Source of the DNA: Neisseria sp.
GTDB taxonomy: Bacteria; Pseudomonadota; Gammaproteobacteria; Burkholderiales; Neisseriaceae
Assembly (NCBI RefSeq): GCF_030530745.1
Contig: NZ_JAUMUI010000015.1
Location: forward strand, 1-57,698
DNA length: 57,698 bases
Reading direction: 5' to 3'
The position numbers were made by a program, and so were the translations under genes. The notes under the pieces were generated by a model. That model saw only the letters and a program-made list of their open reading frames with translations, searched no databases and was not told where the DNA came from. Below, piece after piece: positions 20,808-29,200 of the stretch (the first letter of the stretch is position 1; each line of letters starts with the position of its first letter).

Positions 20808-20853
20808 GCCTTGGCTTTTAATTGCTCTAGTGTAAATTGAGAACTACTTAAAG

Positions 20854-21159
20854 TTACATTCTACTCATCTTCCCAGTACGGCAAATAATCCAATCCGAAA
20901 AAAATAACAATACTGTTCCTCCAAAGAACCACAAAAGCTGATTCCAATTAAATGGCCAATCCAATCTTCCAAGGATTAACATAAAAAAAATAATTTCAAA
21001 ATTAAACATTATGAAAACAAGAATATTAACCAATAATAGTTTATATTTATTTTCAATTTTAAATATTTTCATTAAGATGAATAAATTAAATTCAATAAAA
21101 ATAGAAACAATACCAGCTAGCCCATATAAAGTACTTTGCTTTTTCTTATATTTTATCAT
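20854..21159 (-). CDS. Candidate membrane immunity protein of module E
   Basis: The 101-residue AT-rich protein has about three hydrophobic segments (LAGIVSIFIEFNLFILM, LLVNILVFIMFNFEIIFFMLIL, LLWFFGGTVLLFFSDW), so it is an inner-membrane protein. Its start overlaps the end of the toxin frame by 14 bases, which gives translational coupling. It is clearly homologous to the 101-residue immunity candidate of module A at 33092-33397: both start MIK-K-TLYG, share NILIFIMF-type motifs and end in an acidic or polar tail. The toxins before them are also homologous. The paired relation makes the immunity role likely, though untested. Confidence 0.75.
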   Translation of the reverse strand: MIKYKKKQSTLYGLAGIVSIFIEFNLFILMKIFKIENKYKLLLVNILVFIMFNFEIIFFMLILGRLDWPFNWNQLLWFFGGTVLLFFSDWIICRTGKMSRM

Positions 21160-23071
21160 TTTTATTCTTACCTTTAGATTTTAAAGCCTCTGGAATCTCA
21201 ATAAGAATAATATCATTATCTTTCAAATATTTTGATATACTTCCAGAGCCAGCTTTTCCAACACTATATTGGATAAATCTAGACTTAACATCAAGGCTTC
21301 TTTTTAAAAATTTATTATTTTCTCCTGACCATTTCAACATGTTTCCAGAAGCTTTATCTAAAGCTTTACCGAAAAATACGCCTAAAGTTGTATCATAAAC
21401 TAAATCAGATACTTTATATGGAGTCCCTTCAAGCACTATTGTTGTTGCTACACCTTGTGCAACAGATGAAGTGGCTGCAACAATATAAGCCTTGCCCCCA
21501 ATCATCACCACCGGGGCAGCCATTGAACCATATACTAATGTTTCCGCTCCCGTATGCTGTTGCAAACCATAACCCTTCAAATAAGATTCAACCGCTTTTC
21601 GGGCTTCTTCTTGTGTTTTGCCACTCTTCATTTGAGCTTCATAAAGAGAAGTTGCTCCTGCCATTGAAGCCATTCCTTTAGCTTCTCCTGCCAATGCTTC
21701 CAGACCTCTGAATGCATTATTCTCTACTGCCGTCTGCGCTGCCCGGCTGCCCGCAACCGCATCCGTTCCGTTACCCGATGCCGCACCAACCGCCGCACCG
21801 CCCAGGCTGAGGACGGCGGAAACGGTTTCTTTCTGCCCGGCCGTCAGCTTACTGCCGTCTTTCTCTCCATACAGCCATTGCGACACATACGGCGCCGCCG
21901 CTTCCGCCCCGCCCGCGCTTATCGCGGCGCTCAGGGCGTTGCTGCCGCCCGCCGCTGCTGTGGCGGCGGCGATTACGCCGTGGGCTACCGCGCGGGCGGT
22001 TTCTTGGGCGGCGGTTAATTCGGCGGTTTCGGTTTTGCCGCCGAGCAGGTTTTCTTGTGCCAAACCTTTGAAATACTGCCCTATGGCATAGGCACCGGCG
22101 GGATTGAGTGCGGCGGCGGCAATGCCCGAACCGCTGTCGGCCGGGGCGGCCAGACCCGAAGCCAGGGCCGACAGGGCCACCCCGCCTTTCTGCCATTGGC
22201 CGGCTTTCCGGCGGTTTTCGTCCGCACTCCCAACCGCGCGGCGCCAGCCAGCCGTATCGCCGTTTTGCAGGCGGGCCGCGGCTTCCTCTTCCGCAATTTT
22301 GGCAAGTTTGCGGTAGCCTTCGGCTTTGCGGTTTATCTCCGTCCTAACCTGCTGCACGCTGCCGCCGAACTGCTGCGTTACCTCGCGCTGCCTATCCAGC
22401 TCTTTCCGAACCCTGTCTTTGTCAAACATGTTGTTCAGACGGCCTGTGTTGGCTTCGGCGGTTTCGGTGCGGGTGTCGGTGTAGGCGGCTTTGGCCTGTG
22501 TGCCGTCGGGGTCGTTGCCGATGGTGATGTTTCTTGTGCCGATGCCGCTTCGGGTGGTGCTGTTGCGGCTGCCGCCGTCGCGCCCGAAGCCGATGCCTTT
22601 GTTCAGACCGTCCTGCTGTCTGCCGTCCCGGCCGCCGTCTGCATTGCCGCTCATGCCGATGCCGAAGCTTCCGCCTTGGTAGCGGCTGTGGTTTTCGATA
22701 TCGGAACGGCTGAGGGTGGCCGTCTGAAAGCGGTTTCTGCCGTTTTGTTCGGCCGCTTCCGTGGCGGTGATGATACCGCCTTTTAGATCGGTATGTCCTT
22801 TAATGTTGACTTGGAAGCCGCCGTCGCCGGCGTAAATGCCCGATTGTTCGCTGATGCTGCGGTGGTCGGCATTGGTTTTGCTTTGGCTGTAACCGGCGCT
22901 GCCGCTGAAGCCGTAGCCGACGGTAATCTGGGCGCTTCCTTGGAATCGGCGGTCGTTGTAGGCGGCGCTGTCTTGGACGCTTTCGATGTTGAGGTTTTCG
23001 GCGGAAAGGGCAACGCCGCGGCCTTTCACCTGCGCGCCTTTGAGGGTGGTGTCGCCGCCGCTTTGGATCAC
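21146..23071 (-). CDS. TpsC-like cassette E: FhaB repeats, VENN and toxin end related to TpsA
   Basis: This 641-residue fragment of a TpsA/CdiA-type protein begins in the haemagglutinin repeat region (SGGDTTLKGAQVKGRGVAL). It passes through the shared pre-toxin block to VENN (codons at 21716-21727) and a toxin end of about 190 residues. It has no signal peptide or TPS domain. The annotated GTG start is arbitrary: the frame is open to the MITE at 23153-23311, where homology to other tps copies breaks off. The toxin end resembles that of the full tpsA (QHTGAE-LVYGS, EG-PYKVSDL-YD, YSVGKAGSG, DIILIEIP), with many substitutions. The central stretch of the toxin is hydrophobic, in line with a membrane-acting toxin and a membrane immunity protein. 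Probably silent as it stands. Confidence 0.78.
   Translation of the reverse strand: MIQSGGDTTLKGAQVKGRGVALSAENLNIESVQDSAAYNDRRFQGSAQITVGYGFSGSAGYSQSKTNADHRSISEQSGIYAGDGGFQVNIKGHTDLKGGIITATEAAEQNGRNRFQTATLSRSDIENHSRYQGGSFGIGMSGNADGGRDGRQQDGLNKGIGFGRDGGSRNSTTRSGIGTRNITIGNDPDGTQAKAAYTDTRTETAEANTGRLNNMFDKDRVRKELDRQREVTQQFGGSVQQVRTEINRKAEGYRKLAKIAEEEAAARLQNGDTAGWRRAVGSADENRRKAGQWQKGGVALSALASGLAAPADSGSGIAAAALNPAGAYAIGQYFKGLAQENLLGGKTETAELTAAQETARAVAHGVIAAATAAAGGSNALSAAISAGGAEAAAPYVSQWLYGEKDGSKLTAGQKETVSAVLSLGGAAVGAASGNGTDAVAGSRAAQTAVENNAFRGLEALAGEAKGMASMAGATSLYEAQMKSGKTQEEARKAVESYLKGYGLQQHTGAETLVYGSMAAPVVMIGGKAYIVAATSSVAQGVATTIVLEGTPYKVSDLVYDTTLGVFFGKALDKASGNMLKWSGENNKFLKRSLDVKSRFIQYSVGKAGSGSISKYLKDNDIILIEIPEALKSKGKNKNDKI
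21716..22578 (-). repeat. ~860-bp near-identical block, copy 2 (cassette E)
   Basis: Second copy of the block at 19908-20770. The high identity of the shared part against completely different toxin ends shows recent duplication or gene conversion. Confidence 0.9.
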
Positions 23072-23152
23072 GGTTCGGCTGTTGGCATCGCCGATGCGGG
23101 TGGTGCGGTAGGTTTGTTCGTCGCCGTTGCCGTAGCCTTTGCCGTAGCAAGC

Positions 23153-23311
23153 GTAGGGTGTGTGCCCTTGGCACGCACGCGTTTAGACAGTATACAGGGA
23201 ATCTGAATATTTACTTTTATAACAAATGCCGTCTGAAAAAATCTTATCAATTTCCAGACGGCATTAAGTTCAAATCCATAGAACGCGTGCGTGCTAGTGC
23301 ATACACCCTAC
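23153..23311. mobile_element. MITE-like element with ~30-bp terminal inverted repeats
   Basis: The left end GTAGGGTGTGTGCCCTTGGC and the right end (minus strand, GTAGGGTGTATGCACTAGC) face each other. Both continue into GCACGCACGCGTT. Inside is an imperfect uptake-sequence hairpin (23226-23264, AT-type). There is no coding capacity. A related copy, missing its left end, is at 30938-31055. It marks the 5' break of cassette E. Confidence 0.7.
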
Positions 23312-23425
23312 CAGTGAATTCTAGGTTTCATGCAGGCTACGGCTTGCTGCCGTCTTTTTCTCCATTAAAGTTTACGGCATGCGTACGGTTACGCCGCTTG
23401 GGGCAGCTAACCTTATCTACGCTTG

Positions 23426-23866
23426 TTATGACTCATCTTTTGCCATCTTTTTATAGACCTCATTTACTGCTTTTTCAGATAATGGAGCACCACATCGCGT
23501 GCAATATTTTATAAAAGGTGAAACGCCTTTTGTATAAGAAATTGAAGTACTATCCACACCAACCGCCTTACCATTTAGCTTTTGAAATCTTTGGCAATAC
23601 GGACATATTCCCAGTATTAATGTGGAAATAATGCTATATAAAACTGCCACCCAAAATATTCCTATCAACCACATTAATTGAGCATCACTAAACTTTATAT
23701 TAAATCCATAAATTTTGTCTAATAAAAAATAGAAAGCAATAAATGGTATAAAGTAATAAATTAATTTTGATGAAAATAGCTTTTTTTGAAACTTCTTTGC
23801 TATTTTTAATTCATTTTCTTTATTAACTGGCTCAAATGATGGAATTCTATCGTAATATTTTTTCAT
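23426..23866 (-). CDS. Candidate immunity protein of module D (membrane, zinc-ribbon-like)
   Basis: The 146-residue AT-rich gene overlaps the end of toxin frame D by 20 bases, so the two are translationally coupled. The protein has two hydrophobic segments (YYFIPFIAFYFLLDKI and LMWLIGIFWVAVLYSIISTLILG). Cysteine pairs follow, CPYCQ and about 40 residues later CTRCG, which look like a small zinc ribbon on the cytoplasmic side. No named immunity family was recognised. A membrane protein with a metal-binding knuckle is unusual for an immunity protein. A transport or assembly role is possible, but the position is that of an immunity gene. Confidence 0.65.
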   Translation of the reverse strand: MKKYYDRIPSFEPVNKENELKIAKKFQKKLFSSKLIYYFIPFIAFYFLLDKIYGFNIKFSDAQLMWLIGIFWVAVLYSIISTLILGICPYCQRFQKLNGKAVGVDSTSISYTKGVSPFIKYCTRCGAPLSEKAVNEVYKKMAKDES

Positions 23867-25409
23867 GTTTACTCGTCCTATAATTTAAAAAATCCCATTT
23901 AGCAGTTCCACCAATACCAAGCTGTGTTTTAAAAGCTGCATTATTAGACCAATTTCTATAAATCGATGAAGTTCCATCTTCTTTATATTCTTTTCCACCT
24001 ACTATTTCAGTATTCAAATTAACAACTCCTACATTTAGCTCAGCAGAAGCTTTAGTCGACAAAGTAGCAGAACTCGGATTGGGCTTGGAGCCAAATGTTT
24101 TTTCCCTTAAAATCGTTCCAGAAGAAACACTTACACCTCTGTCTTCCCTCTCCCATTTCCCCGCTTTAGCTTTTGCACCAATACCGATACCAATACCGCC
24201 TTCAAATTGTGCCGCTGCACCTCGATTACCGATAGCAACATCAGCTTTGATGCTACCGCCAAATATGGCGTAAAGCGCAGCATCCGTAGAAACAGAAAGC
24301 TCCATTCCTGTGGGATACCAATAATCTTTCCAACCATTGTATGTGCTTCTATCTATTTTGTTTCTCAAAGCATTGCATTCCGCGGTTGCCACACCTTTAT
24401 CACAGGCTGCATAAAGCTCTTTTTGATTATTAATGGCTTTTTGTTCCCATCTCTGCTCTATTTTTGCAATATCGCAACCTTTTTGCTTTTTGCAAACATT
24501 CAACTCTTGACGCAATCGTGCCCGCTCGCCTTTTCTGAGATGTAAATTGTTTTCTATGGCATTGCGGGCTGACTGATAGCTTGTTATAGAACTACTGCCA
24601 CTACCACCCACATATCCACCAACAACTAATCCACCCAAACTCGCAATAGACGAAACTGTATTTTTTTGTTCCGATGTTAGTTTATCGGGGTCATCTGTAC
24701 CATAAAGCCAATTTGAAACTATCGGCGCAACTGCTTCCGCACCGGCTGCTGATAGCGCGGCCGCGGAGGTATCATTACCACCTAACGCCGCCACTGATGC
24801 AGACAATATGCCGTGAGCCAACACGCGGGCTATTTCTTTGTCACTGCTTAATTGGCCGTTTTCGTCTTCAAAGCCTTTGAAGTATTGGCCGACGGCATAG
24901 GCAGCAGCAGGGCTGGCGGTGGCGGCGGTGATACCCAATGCGCTGTCGGTCGGTGCGCTCAATCCGGTAGACAGCATATTCAGCGCGACTTTGCCGTATT
25001 GCCAGTTTTCTGTTTGGCGGTCGTACTCGCTTTGGCTGATTTTACCTTTTTCCAGCTTGTCTTTCAGGCTGTCCAAATGTCGGTTGATTTCGGCATTGGC
25101 TTCCTGCACGTTGCGGCCAAACTCCTGACTCACATTCCTTTGCAAATCAATTTCGCGCTGTACCCTGTCTTTGTCAAACGCATTGTTCAGACGGCCTGAG
25201 TCTGCTTCGGCGGTTTCGGTGCGGGTGGCGGTGTATACCGCTGCTGCCTGTGTGCCCGTGGTACAGATGAAACAAGGTAGTGGGCAGCAAGTGCCCACCC
25301 TACGCTTGCTGGTCTGATTGCCAATAGCCGCTTCCACTTCATTATTATAATCGTAGGCATAAGGCACATTCGGTATTCTGCCCATACGGCCGTGCGTAAA
25401 CTCATTCAC
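23847..25409 (-). CDS. TpsC-like cassette D: pre-toxin region, IENN variant and glycine-rich toxin end
   Basis: This truncated CdiA/TpsA-type cassette is annotated from a GTG, 520 residues. The frame is open about 40 codons further up, to just after the stop of the DUF4279 gene. The first 50 residues (NEFTHGRMGRIPNVPYAYD...) are unlike the other cassettes and end in a short palindromic repeat. From GTQAAAVYTATRTETAEA on it follows the common pre-toxin part. The switch motif is IENN instead of VENN (codons at 24546-24557). The toxin end of about 230 residues has a Cys-rich linker (NVCKKQKGCDI, YAACDKGVATAEC) and a Gly/Ala-rich beta-type part (GGIGIGIGAKAKAGKW). The toxin family is unknown. No promoter is visible; a silent cassette is likely. 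Confidence 0.75.
   Translation of the reverse strand: MNEFTHGRMGRIPNVPYAYDYNNEVEAAIGNQTSKRRVGTCCPLPCFICTTGTQAAAVYTATRTETAEADSGRLNNAFDKDRVQREIDLQRNVSQEFGRNVQEANAEINRHLDSLKDKLEKGKISQSEYDRQTENWQYGKVALNMLSTGLSAPTDSALGITAATASPAAAYAVGQYFKGFEDENGQLSSDKEIARVLAHGILSASVAALGGNDTSAAALSAAGAEAVAPIVSNWLYGTDDPDKLTSEQKNTVSSIASLGGLVVGGYVGGSGSSSITSYQSARNAIENNLHLRKGERARLRQELNVCKKQKGCDIAKIEQRWEQKAINNQKELYAACDKGVATAECNALRNKIDRSTYNGWKDYWYPTGMELSVSTDAALYAIFGGSIKADVAIGNRGAAAQFEGGIGIGIGAKAKAGKWEREDRGVSVSSGTILREKTFGSKPNPSSATLSTKASAELNVGVVNLNTEIVGGKEYKEDGTSSIYRNWSNNAAFKTQLGIGGTAKWDFLNYRTSKHEKILR
25276..25303. repeat. short palindromic repeat at the chimeric junction of cassette D
   Basis: GTAGTGGGCAGC and GTGCCCACCCTAC form a small hairpin, in frame inside cassette D at the exact point where its unusual N-terminal part meets the common pre-toxin region. 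The GTAGGGTGGGC core is typical of dispersed intergenic repeats. Confidence 0.6.
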
Positions 25410-25532
25410 CCAGTCAATCGGTGCATTCAGCGCAACGCTTGGCGTATTGGCAAAACCTTTGGCAGTACCTTTACCGATGGTTTTCAGGGCTTTATCGGTT
25501 AAATCAGAAGGCTTTATGTAGGCTACGGCGTG

Positions 25533-25937
25533 CTAAATACTTATATCAATATCTATATCTGCTCCAATTTCAGAAATAAAGTTCAGAGATCTATTATCTA
25601 AATGGATAATAGGTGTTTCATCATTTAATATTGAAATATAACATTGCAAGTAAACTTTTAAATTATATTGTTTACATAAATCCTTAATAACATCTTTTTT
25701 ACTTTCAAATAAATTGAAGATTATTGAAAATTGTTCTTCTAAATCAAAAGAATCTCTTATTCCTGTTTGATAACTCCATACAGTTTCTATATTAGGCAAT
25801 CTTCTACTTTCTAGAAGCTCTCCTTTTTTTAAAATTTCAGTAGGAATTACTCCTAGTTTCTCAGTAATTAAATCAGTTTCGAAAAAATCTCCAACAATTG
25901 AGAAATCAATATTTATTTGTGTTTTATCAGAATACAT
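25533..25937 (-). CDS. DUF4279-like protein, orphan immunity candidate
   Basis: The 134-residue acidic AT-rich protein resembles the DUF4279 family (D-F-S-I-x-G-D-x-F, then a variable middle and L-x-V-Y-L-Q-C-Y-I). DUF4279 members are common among immunity genes of polymorphic toxin loci. It lies between the membrane immunity candidate of module C (22 bases upstream) and cassette D, and cassette D begins in frame straight after its stop codon. No toxin matching it is next to it, so it may be a second immunity gene of module C or the leftover of a lost module. It has no signal peptide or membrane segment and is probably cytoplasmic. Confidence 0.7.
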   Translation of the reverse strand: MYSDKTQINIDFSIVGDFFETDLITEKLGVIPTEILKKGELLESRRLPNIETVWSYQTGIRDSFDLEEQFSIIFNLFESKKDVIKDLCKQYNLKVYLQCYISILNDETPIIHLDNRSLNFISEIGADIDIDISI

Positions 25938-25958
25938 ATCAAATCCTTATTTTCTGCA

Positions 25959-26243
25959 CTAGCTTACTTGCCAAAAAATATTCTTTATCAATAATAATAG
26001 AATTATTATGCCGAATATTAAATTAATCCTTAATAGTAATAAATGAAATTTATTTGATATTTTTTCTTTCCCTAAAATTATTTTAAAATATTTAAAATTT
26101 AAAGAACTGAGATTAACTAGGAAATCAAACAAACCAGAAACTTCCCCCTCTGATTTAAATATTTTGTACGAAATTACAAAATTTATTATTGCTATAATTA
26201 TATAAGTCAGTACTAGTATTCCGAAAAAATAGGTTGATGACAT
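25959..26243 (-). CDS. Candidate membrane immunity protein of module C
   Basis: The 94-residue AT-rich protein has two hydrophobic helices (FFGILVLTYIIIAIINFVI and LRINLIFGIIILLLLIKNIF) and a lysine-rich middle. The ATG at 26243 shares bases with the toxin stop (TGATG), so translation is coupled. An in-frame GTG just before it is less likely. No family was recognised. Small membrane immunity proteins usually protect against toxins that act on the inner membrane. Confidence 0.65.
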   Translation of the reverse strand: MSSTYFFGILVLTYIIIAIINFVISYKIFKSEGEVSGLFDFLVNLSSLNFKYFKIILGKEKISNKFHLLLLRINLIFGIIILLLLIKNIFWQVS

Positions 26244-29200
26244 CACTTTTTACTCCCTTGGGATTTAGGCGCGTTAATAGTCCATTGATAACCAATATTT
26301 GCATTTGCAATTGCCGATGCTCCTCCACCAACCTTTCCAGTCAACACTAATGGTTCATTCCTGGCAAGATGTGCTCCTGCACAACCACCTAAAACAATAC
26401 CTCCGCCAATTGTGCTGCATACTTCAGCGAAAGCTCCGTCTTTTCTAGCTTCATTTGAAGCAGATAAGCCAGCAAAAGCTTCAAAACCAGCACCTGCTGT
26501 AAGAGCAGTTGTTATTACAATGCTTTTATCTTTGTTAATGGTAACACTTAAATTTGCACCTAATCCCAATGCAGCTGTTATTTCGGCAGTAATAGCAGCA
26601 TTTGCATTGTATGCTTTTAATAGCTCAAATAATTTACTTTTATCAGTAGTGGAACTATTCGAATTTACAACAAATTGTTGAACTTGTTGGTGTGCAATTT
26701 GTTGAAGATTGTTCTGTGCAGTTTGGGAAATTCCCAAATCACTCAACGAGAAATTATTCTCCACTGCCGTCTGCGCAGCCTGCCCGCCGGCCACAGTATC
26801 TGCCGTTGAACCGCCGGTTACGCCAACCGCCGCACCGCCCAAGCTCAAGATGCTCGAAACCGTCTGCTTCTGCTCGGCCGTTAACTTGCTGCCGTCTTTC
26901 TCGCCATACAGCCATTGGCTTACATACGGCGCGGCAGCTTCTGCGCCTCCTGCGCTGATGGCGGCGGTCAGGGCGTTATTGTCGCCTGCCGCTGCGGCGG
27001 CCGCGGCGATGACGCCGTGGGCAACGGCGCGCGCGGTTTCTTGTGCGCCGGTTAACCGGCCGTCTGAATTTTGAGCGGCTACGCCTTTGAAGTATTGGCC
27101 GATTTGGTAGGCTGCGGCCGGGCCGGCAGTGGCGGCGGTGATACCCAATGCGCTGTCGGTCGGTGCACTCAAGCCCGTGGCAACGGCAGCCAAGGCTACG
27201 CCGCCTTTCTGCCAGTTGCCGGCTCTTCGGCGGTTTTCATCTGCGCTTTGCACCGCTTGGCGGTAGGCCGCCATATTGCCGTTCTGCCATGCCGTCACGG
27301 CTTCCGCTTCGGCGATTTTGGCACGTTTGAGGTAGCCTTCGGCTTTGCGGTTGATTTCGCCTTTTATTTGGCTGACATTCCTGCCGAAATCCTGACTCAC
27401 ACTCCGCTGCAAATCAAGTTCGCTTTGGACTTTCTCCCTGTCAAACGCATTGTTCAGACGGCCTGAGTTCTGCTCGGCGGTTTCGGTGCGGGTGGCGGTA
27501 TATACCGATGCTGCCTGTGTGCCGTCGGTATCGTTGCCGATGACGATGTTGCGCGTGCCGATGCCGCTTCGGGTAACGCTGCTGCGGTTGTCGCCGTCGC
27601 GGCCGTAACCGGTAGCGCTGCCCATGCCGTCTTTATCGGCGGCGTTTTTCAGACGGCCGTTCTGCTCTTGCCCGAGGGCTTCTCCGCTCATGCCGCCGCT
27701 CACACCGAGGCCGAAGCTTTCGCCTTCAAAGCGGCTGTGGTTTTGAATGTCGCTTCGGCTCAATGTGGCCGTCTGAAAGCGGTTGCGGCCGTTTTGTTCG
27801 GCGGTTTCGGTGGAGGTGATGATACCGCCTTTCAGGTCGGTATGGTTTCTCACATCGACTTGGAAGCCGCCGTCTCCGGCAAAGATGCCGGATTGTTGGT
27901 TGACACTTCTGTGCCCGGCGTTGATTTTGCTTTGGCTGTAATCGGCGCTGCCGCTGAAACCGTAGCCCACGGTAATCTGGCCGCTGCCTTGGAATTGGCG
28001 GCTGTCGTAGGCGGCGCTGTCCTGCAGGCTTTCGATGCGGAGGTTTTCGGCGCTGAGGGCAACGCCGCGGCCTTTCACCTGCGCGCCTTTGAGGGTGGTG
28101 TCGCCGCCGCTTTGGATCACGGTTCGGCTGTTGGCATCGCCGATGCGGGTGGTGCGGTAGGTTTGTTCGTCGCCGTTGCCGTAGCCTTTGCCGTAGTTGC
28201 CGCCGCCGGTAAAGCCGACGCTGACGCCGTTGCTGAAGTCGAGGGCGACGCCGGCGTTCCAGCCGCGTTGGCTGTTGCTGCTGCGTTCGCTGTGGGTTTG
28301 TTCGGCGGCAAGAAGGTTGACGTTGTTTTCGGCAAGCAGCACGGTGCCGCCTTTACCGGCCACGTCGGAGCCGATAACGGTGAGGTCGGAATCCTTGCCC
28401 GCTCCTGCGGCGTTCAAACGCACCACACCGCCGGCCGCCACGGTAGATGCGCCGGATTCGGTGCCGCGGATATGGCTTCCGCTTTCGTTACGTTGTTCGC
28501 CGTAGGTGATGTTGACATTGATGCCCGCGCCTTTGCCGTCGGCGGCTTTGCCGATGCTTTGCGCTGCCTGATAGGCCTGCCGGCCGGTGTTGGCGGCGGC
28601 CATGGCGTTGGTGCGGCCGTTACTGCTTTGGCCGACTTGGGCGCGGCTGTCGGCCAGTTTTTGCACGGAACCAACGGCATCGGTAACGGGCGAGCTGAAG
28701 CCGGCGGTGATGCCTTTTTGGGTTTGGCTGCTGTAGAAATCGGAATGATAAGGGCTTTGGGCGGCGCGGATGTCGATTTTTTGGGCATCGACGCTGATGT
28801 TGCCGTCGGCCAGCAGCTGGCTGCCGCTTTGGGTATAGGTTTTTCCGGCGCGGATAACGGTATCGCCGCTGCCGCTGCCCACCACGCTGCCTACGCTGCT
28901 GCTGCGGCCGGACTGCTCGCCGCTGCGTTCGGTTTTGTTGCCGGCAAAGAGGCTGAAGCTGCTGCCGCCGTTCATCAAACCGGAGGTTTTGCTGCTGCCC
29001 TGCGCGCTGCGCCCGATGTTGCCGGTCGCTTCGGTGATGCCGACATCGCCGAAAGCGTCAATCCGGGTGTTTTGCGCACCGTAAACCTGCGAACCGATAA
29101 TGTTCACATCGCCTTCGGTGGCCTTAATCACCACATTGCCGCCCGCATTGACGCGGCTGCCCACGGGGGTGAGGGTGTGCAGCTTGTCTTGGCTTTGACT

